Assembly (NCBI GenBank): GCA_965652645.1
Contig: CBFGXE010000005.1
Location: 62,001-126,000 of the forward strand
Direction of reading: 5' to 3'
DNA from: ZC4RG30 sp965652645
GTDB taxonomy: Bacteria > Pseudomonadota > Gammaproteobacteria > Steroidobacterales > Steroidobacteraceae
Length of the DNA stretch: 64,000 bases
Made by a program: the position numbers and the translations under genes. Below the pieces are notes generated by a model. It ran no database searches, was not told where the DNA came from, and saw nothing but the letters and a program-made list of their open reading frames with translations. Shown here one piece after another: positions 59,949-64,000 of the stretch; within the stretch, counting starts at the first letter, position 1, and each line of letters starts with the position of its first letter.

Positions 59949-60470
59949 ATGCAGCACCGCACCTTCATCCAGCCCGTCCTCGTTGCCGCGCTGGCCCTGC
60001 TGGCCACGGCCTGCGCACGCCCGGATCCTGCCGTGGCGGCGCGGCTGCAACTGCTGGAGGACCGGCAGGAGATCCTGGAGCTGATGACGGCCTATGGCGC
60101 CACGCTCGACCGGCGTGACTTCGCCGCCTTCGGCAGCCTGTTTGCCGACGACGCCGAATACGGCAGTGGTCCCGCCGCAGTGCGCGGTCGCGAAGCCATC
60201 CAGGCGCAGCTCGAACAGGTCATCGGCAGCAATCCCTCCAACCTGCCGGGCCCCAACTTCCACGTGTTTTTCAATCCTTCCATCCATGTCGAAGGGGATA
60301 CCGCGCGGGCCACCAGCCTTGGGGCCTACACCGCGCCGGATGCCGCCGGCGGCGGCACCCGCATGGCGTTCTTCGTTTCGTATGAAGACACGCTGGTGAA
60401 GCGGGATGGCCGCTGGCTGTTCCAGCGGCGGGTCACTGGCAGCGGGGCACCACCCGCACCGGTGCGCTGA
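59949..60470 (+). CDS. SnoaL-like lipoprotein
   Basis: A 173-residue precursor, MQHRTFIQPVLVAALALLAT, with lipobox ATAC (Cys23 region). The mature part AARLQLLEDRQEILELMTAYG, DFAAFGSLFADDAEYGSG and DTLVKRDGRWLFQRRVTGS is a SnoaL/NTF2-like alpha+beta barrel. Such domains bind small hydrophobic molecules or act as isomerases or cyclases; no catalytic residues can be assigned. It precedes the MacA-like gene by 27 bases and may belong to that operon. Confidence 0.8.
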   Translation: MQHRTFIQPVLVAALALLATACARPDPAVAARLQLLEDRQEILELMTAYGATLDRRDFAAFGSLFADDAEYGSGPAAVRGREAIQAQLEQVIGSNPSNLPGPNFHVFFNPSIHVEGDTARATSLGAYTAPDAAGGGTRMAFFVSYEDTLVKRDGRWLFQRRVTGSGAPPAPVR

Positions 60471-60497
60471 AGTCCCTTCCCTGCCAATGGCCTGCAC

Positions 60498-61712
60498 ATG
60501 AAGCACAAACGACTCCTGCTGGTTTCCATCGCCGCAATCGCCATCGTGGCGCTGGTCCTGCTGCAGCGTGCGCGCGGACCGGAGCTGCCAGGCTATGTGG
60601 TGGAGAGCCGCCCACTGGTGCAGGTGGTGGTGGCCACCGGCCGGGTGATCAGTACCTCGCGAGTGCAGGTTGGCAGCGAGGTCACCGGCACGCTGGTCGA
60701 GCGCCGCGTGCAGGAAGGCGACCGGGTGGCGGCGGGAGACCTGCTGGCCGTGCTGCGCGCGGATGACCTCGCCGCCAACCTGCGCGAGGCGGAGGCTGCC
60801 CTGCTGCAGCTGCAACGATCCGCCAGGCCACAGGCCGAGGCCGCCCTGCGCCAGGCCGAGGCGCAGCTTGCGCAGGCGCAGCGCGAGCGGCAGCGCCGCG
60901 CGGACCTGTTCGCGCGGCAGCTGGTCGCACGCGAGACACTGGAACAGGCCGAGGAGGCCGAAACCGTCGCCGCAGCCGCCGCGGAGCGCGCGCGCCTGGC
61001 AGCGCGGGCGGTGGCGGCCGGCGGCACCGAGGAAAGGCAGCAGCAGGAACGCATCGCCGCGGCGCGCGCGCAGCTTGCCAAGACCAGCATCCGCTCCTCC
61101 GTGGCCGGCACGGTGCTCACGCGCAATGCCGAGCCGGGCGACCTGATCCAGCCGGGTCGGGTGCTGTTCGAGATCGCACGCGACGGCGTCACCGAGATCG
61201 AGGTTCCGGTGGACGAGAAGAACCTCGGTGTCCTGGCGCCGGGACAGCAGGCCCGGTGCATTGCCGATGCCTGGCCTGCCGAGCCCTTCGAAGCCATCGT
61301 GAATTACCTCGCGCCCGGCATCGATGCAGCGCGCGGCACGGTGACCGTGCGGCTGCGGGTGGATCCCGTGCCCGCCTTCCTGCGCCAGGACATGACCGTG
61401 TCGGTGAACATCGAGACCGGCCGCCGCGAGTCTGCGCTGCTGGTGCCGCATGACGCGTTGCTGCAGGTCGAAGGCAACCGCGCAAGCGTGCTGGCCGTGC
61501 GTGACGGGCGCCTGCAGCGCGTGGCGGTGACGCTGGGCCTGCGCGGCCTTGCGGCCAGCGAGGTGACCGACGGACTCGCGGCCGGGGACCACGTGCTGGC
61601 CACTGCGGGCGCCGGCGCCCTGGCCGACGGCGACCGGGTGCGCGTCACCACCCTGCAGCAGCCGGCGGAGAATTCCAGCACGCGCCGCGAGCTGCCGGTG
61701 AACCTGGACTGA
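60498..61712 (+). CDS. MacA-like periplasmic adaptor (membrane fusion protein)
   Basis: A 404-residue protein with one N-terminal membrane anchor (LLLVSIAAIAIVALVLL). It has a lipoyl-type half-motif VQVGSEVTGTLVERRVQEG, a long coiled-coil (about residues 85-195, Ala/Gln/Glu/Arg-rich), the second lipoyl half SIRSSVAGTVLTRNAEPGD, and a beta-barrel with DEKNLGVLAPGQQA. Such adaptors couple inner-membrane ABC transporters to an outer-membrane channel or substrate carrier. Permease and ATPase genes follow directly. Confidence 0.88.
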   Translation: MKHKRLLLVSIAAIAIVALVLLQRARGPELPGYVVESRPLVQVVVATGRVISTSRVQVGSEVTGTLVERRVQEGDRVAAGDLLAVLRADDLAANLREAEAALLQLQRSARPQAEAALRQAEAQLAQAQRERQRRADLFARQLVARETLEQAEEAETVAAAAAERARLAARAVAAGGTEERQQQERIAAARAQLAKTSIRSSVAGTVLTRNAEPGDLIQPGRVLFEIARDGVTEIEVPVDEKNLGVLAPGQQARCIADAWPAEPFEAIVNYLAPGIDAARGTVTVRLRVDPVPAFLRQDMTVSVNIETGRRESALLVPHDALLQVEGNRASVLAVRDGRLQRVAVTLGLRGLAASEVTDGLAAGDHVLATAGAGALADGDRVRVTTLQQPAENSSTRRELPVNLD

Positions 61713-61721
61713 CAGCCCGCG

Positions 61722-62916
<1,195 letters not shown>

Positions 62917-62924
<8 letters not shown>

Positions 62925-63639
62925 GCTTGCGGCCGCGGCGGCGGATGAAGTGGTGCTGCGGCTCGAGGGACTGCGCAAGTCCTACAACGTGGGCCTGCCC
63001 ACGCAGATCGAAGTACTGCATGGGCTCGATCTTTCGATCCGGCGCCACGACTTTGCCGCGCTGGTGGGACCGTCGGGGTCGGGCAAGAGCACGTTGCTGA
63101 ACCTGCTGGGCCTGCTGGATGCACCCACCGCCGGCGAGCTGTACCTGCTCGGCCGCCCGGTGCGCGAACTGGACGACGAACAGCGCACCGCGCTGCGCGC
63201 GGAAGCACTGGGCTTCGTGTTCCAGTTCCATCACCTGCTGCCGGCCTTCAAGGCGCTTGAAAACGTGCTGATGCCGCTGATGGTGCGCCACGGACGACCC
63301 GGCGCCGACGAGGTGGAACGCGCGCGGCAGCTGCTGCGCGACGTGGGCCTGGAGCAGATGACCGATCGCAAGCCCACCGAACTCTCCGGCGGCCAGCAGC
63401 AGCGCGTGGCCATTGCGCGCGCCCTGGTGACCCGCCCCGCCCTGCTGCTGGCCGACGAGCCCACGGGCAATCTCGACACGAAAACCGCCGCCGAAGTGTT
63501 CCAGCTGTTCCGGCGCTTCAACCGCGAAGCCGGCTGCGCGGTGCTGGTGGTGACGCATGATCCGCGGCTGTCGGCGGCATGTGACCGCACCATCGAGCTG
63601 GTGGACGGCGCGATCGTCAGCGACCAGGCCACCAGCTGA
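62917..63639 (+). CDS. ABC transporter ATPase (LolD/MacB type)
   Basis: A 240-residue ATPase: Walker A VGPSGSGKSTLL, Q-loop FVFQFHHLLPAF, signature LSGGQQQRVAIARAL, Walker B LLLADEPTGNLDTKTA and the H-loop VVTHDPRL. The insertion LPAFKALENVLMPLM is typical for the mechanotransmission ABC group that drives FtsX-like permeases. It pairs with the permease encoded upstream. Confidence 0.93.
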
Positions 63640-63641
63640 CG

Positions 63642-63667
63642 GGCACGGCGCGGGCAGCTCCCGTGCC
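63642..63667. terminator. Hairpin between convergent ABC genes
   Basis: GGCACGG (63642-63648) pairs with CCGTGCC (63661-63667) across a 12-base loop in the 36-base gap. There is no T run, so function as a terminator is uncertain. Confidence 0.3.
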
Positions 63668-63675
63668 GCCCGCCG

Positions 63676-64000
63676 CTATTCGTAGCGCAGGGCCTCGATG
63701 GGATTCAGCCGCGCCGCGCGCCGCGCCGGCACGAATCCGAAGATGATGCCCACCGAGGCCGAGGCCACGATGGCCACCAGCACCACCACCGGGCTGATGT
63801 ACACCGGCCAGCCGAACATCCCTGCCAGCGCGGCGGCCACGCCGGCGCCCAGCCCCAGCCCCACCAGTCCGCCCACCAGGCACAGCAGCACCGCCTCGGT
63901 GAGGAACTGCCCGAGGATGTCCGAGCCGCGCGCCCCGATGGCCATGCGCAGGCCGATCTCGCGCGTGCGCTCGGTCACCGACACCAGCATGATGTTCATG
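63676..64000 (-). CDS. FtsX-family ABC permease, C-terminal part (continues past right edge)
   Basis: At least 108 residues of a second permease whose N-terminus lies beyond the window. VTERTREIGLRMAIGARGSDIL is the FtsX/MacB coupling helix, followed by two membrane helices and the C-terminal PARRAARLNPIEALRYE, which matches MacB closely. It is convergent with the ATPase gene and therefore belongs to another operon, possibly a paralogous MacB-type exporter. Confidence 0.9.
   Translation of the reverse strand, partial: MNIMLVSVTERTREIGLRMAIGARGSDILGQFLTEAVLLCLVGGLVGLGLGAGVAAALAGMFGWPVYISPVVVLVAIVASASVGIIFGFVPARRAARLNPIEALRYE

Overview
The window is about 64 kb of GC-rich DNA, densely coding on both strands, with no intergenic gap above about 270 bases. 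It contains no insertion sequence, prophage, CRISPR array or rRNA, and one tRNA. The gene order lptD-surA-pdxA-rsmA-apaG-apaH, with amgK-murU divergent from lptD, and the lgt-thyA-folA block indicate a gammaproteobacterium. Presence of the kynurenine pathway and of the DUF1592/DUF1552 pair suggests a Xanthomonadales/Nevskiales/Steroidobacter-like lineage; this placement is inference.

Bases 1-24,000 form a lipid and glycan locus. A fatty acyl-AMP ligase runs off the left edge. Next come a LicC-like nucleotidyltransferase and a CDP-glycerol-transferase-like enzyme on the plus strand. A tightly overlapping minus-strand operon (14113 down to 3220) encodes a metallophosphoesterase, a HIT protein, LptF- and LptG-like permeases, a GNAT protein of the family that includes bacterial ceramide synthase, a second nucleotidyltransferase, a second CDP-glycerol-transferase-like enzyme, an asparagine-synthase-like amidotransferase and two GT4 glycosyltransferases. 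Divergent from it are a CDP-alcohol phosphotransferase and a Tam41-like nucleotidyltransferase. A second minus-strand operon (23976 down to 16225) encodes a YihY membrane protein, a fatty-acid desaturase, a lipid kinase, an MsbA-like exporter, an LpxL-like acyltransferase, an NAD-dependent epimerase/reductase and a pyruvyltransferase. Together these genes could make, activate, decorate and export an unusual lipid. My best hypothesis is a sphingolipid (ceramide) with a phospho- and glyco-head group, moved by its own Lpt-type permeases.

Bases 24,100-40,200 are mostly housekeeping: a basic DUF6496 protein, a CPA1 antiporter, tRNA-Ser(CGA), ybeD, the amgK-murU-lipA-lipB operon (amgK carries an apparent frameshift), lptD-surA-pdxA-rsmA-uspA-apaG-apaH, a DUF1993 gene, fhs, and a YebC-type regulator. 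SurA has a compositionally abnormal stretch near its N terminus.

Bases 40,300-46,450 hold a TonB-dependent receptor and a four-gene kynurenine-degradation operon. Bases 46,500-52,560 hold folA, a SET-domain methyltransferase with a lysine-rich tail, thyA, lgt, an RlmI-like methyltransferase, two YceI proteins with a cytochrome b561, and a DUF486 membrane protein. Bases 52,730-59,330 hold an exported operon (DUF1592 haem protein, DUF1552 Tat protein, ankyrin protein, altered metallo-beta-lactamase-fold protein). The right end holds a DNA glycosylase, a SnoaL-like lipoprotein and a MacA/FtsX-type ABC system facing a second, truncated FtsX-type permease.
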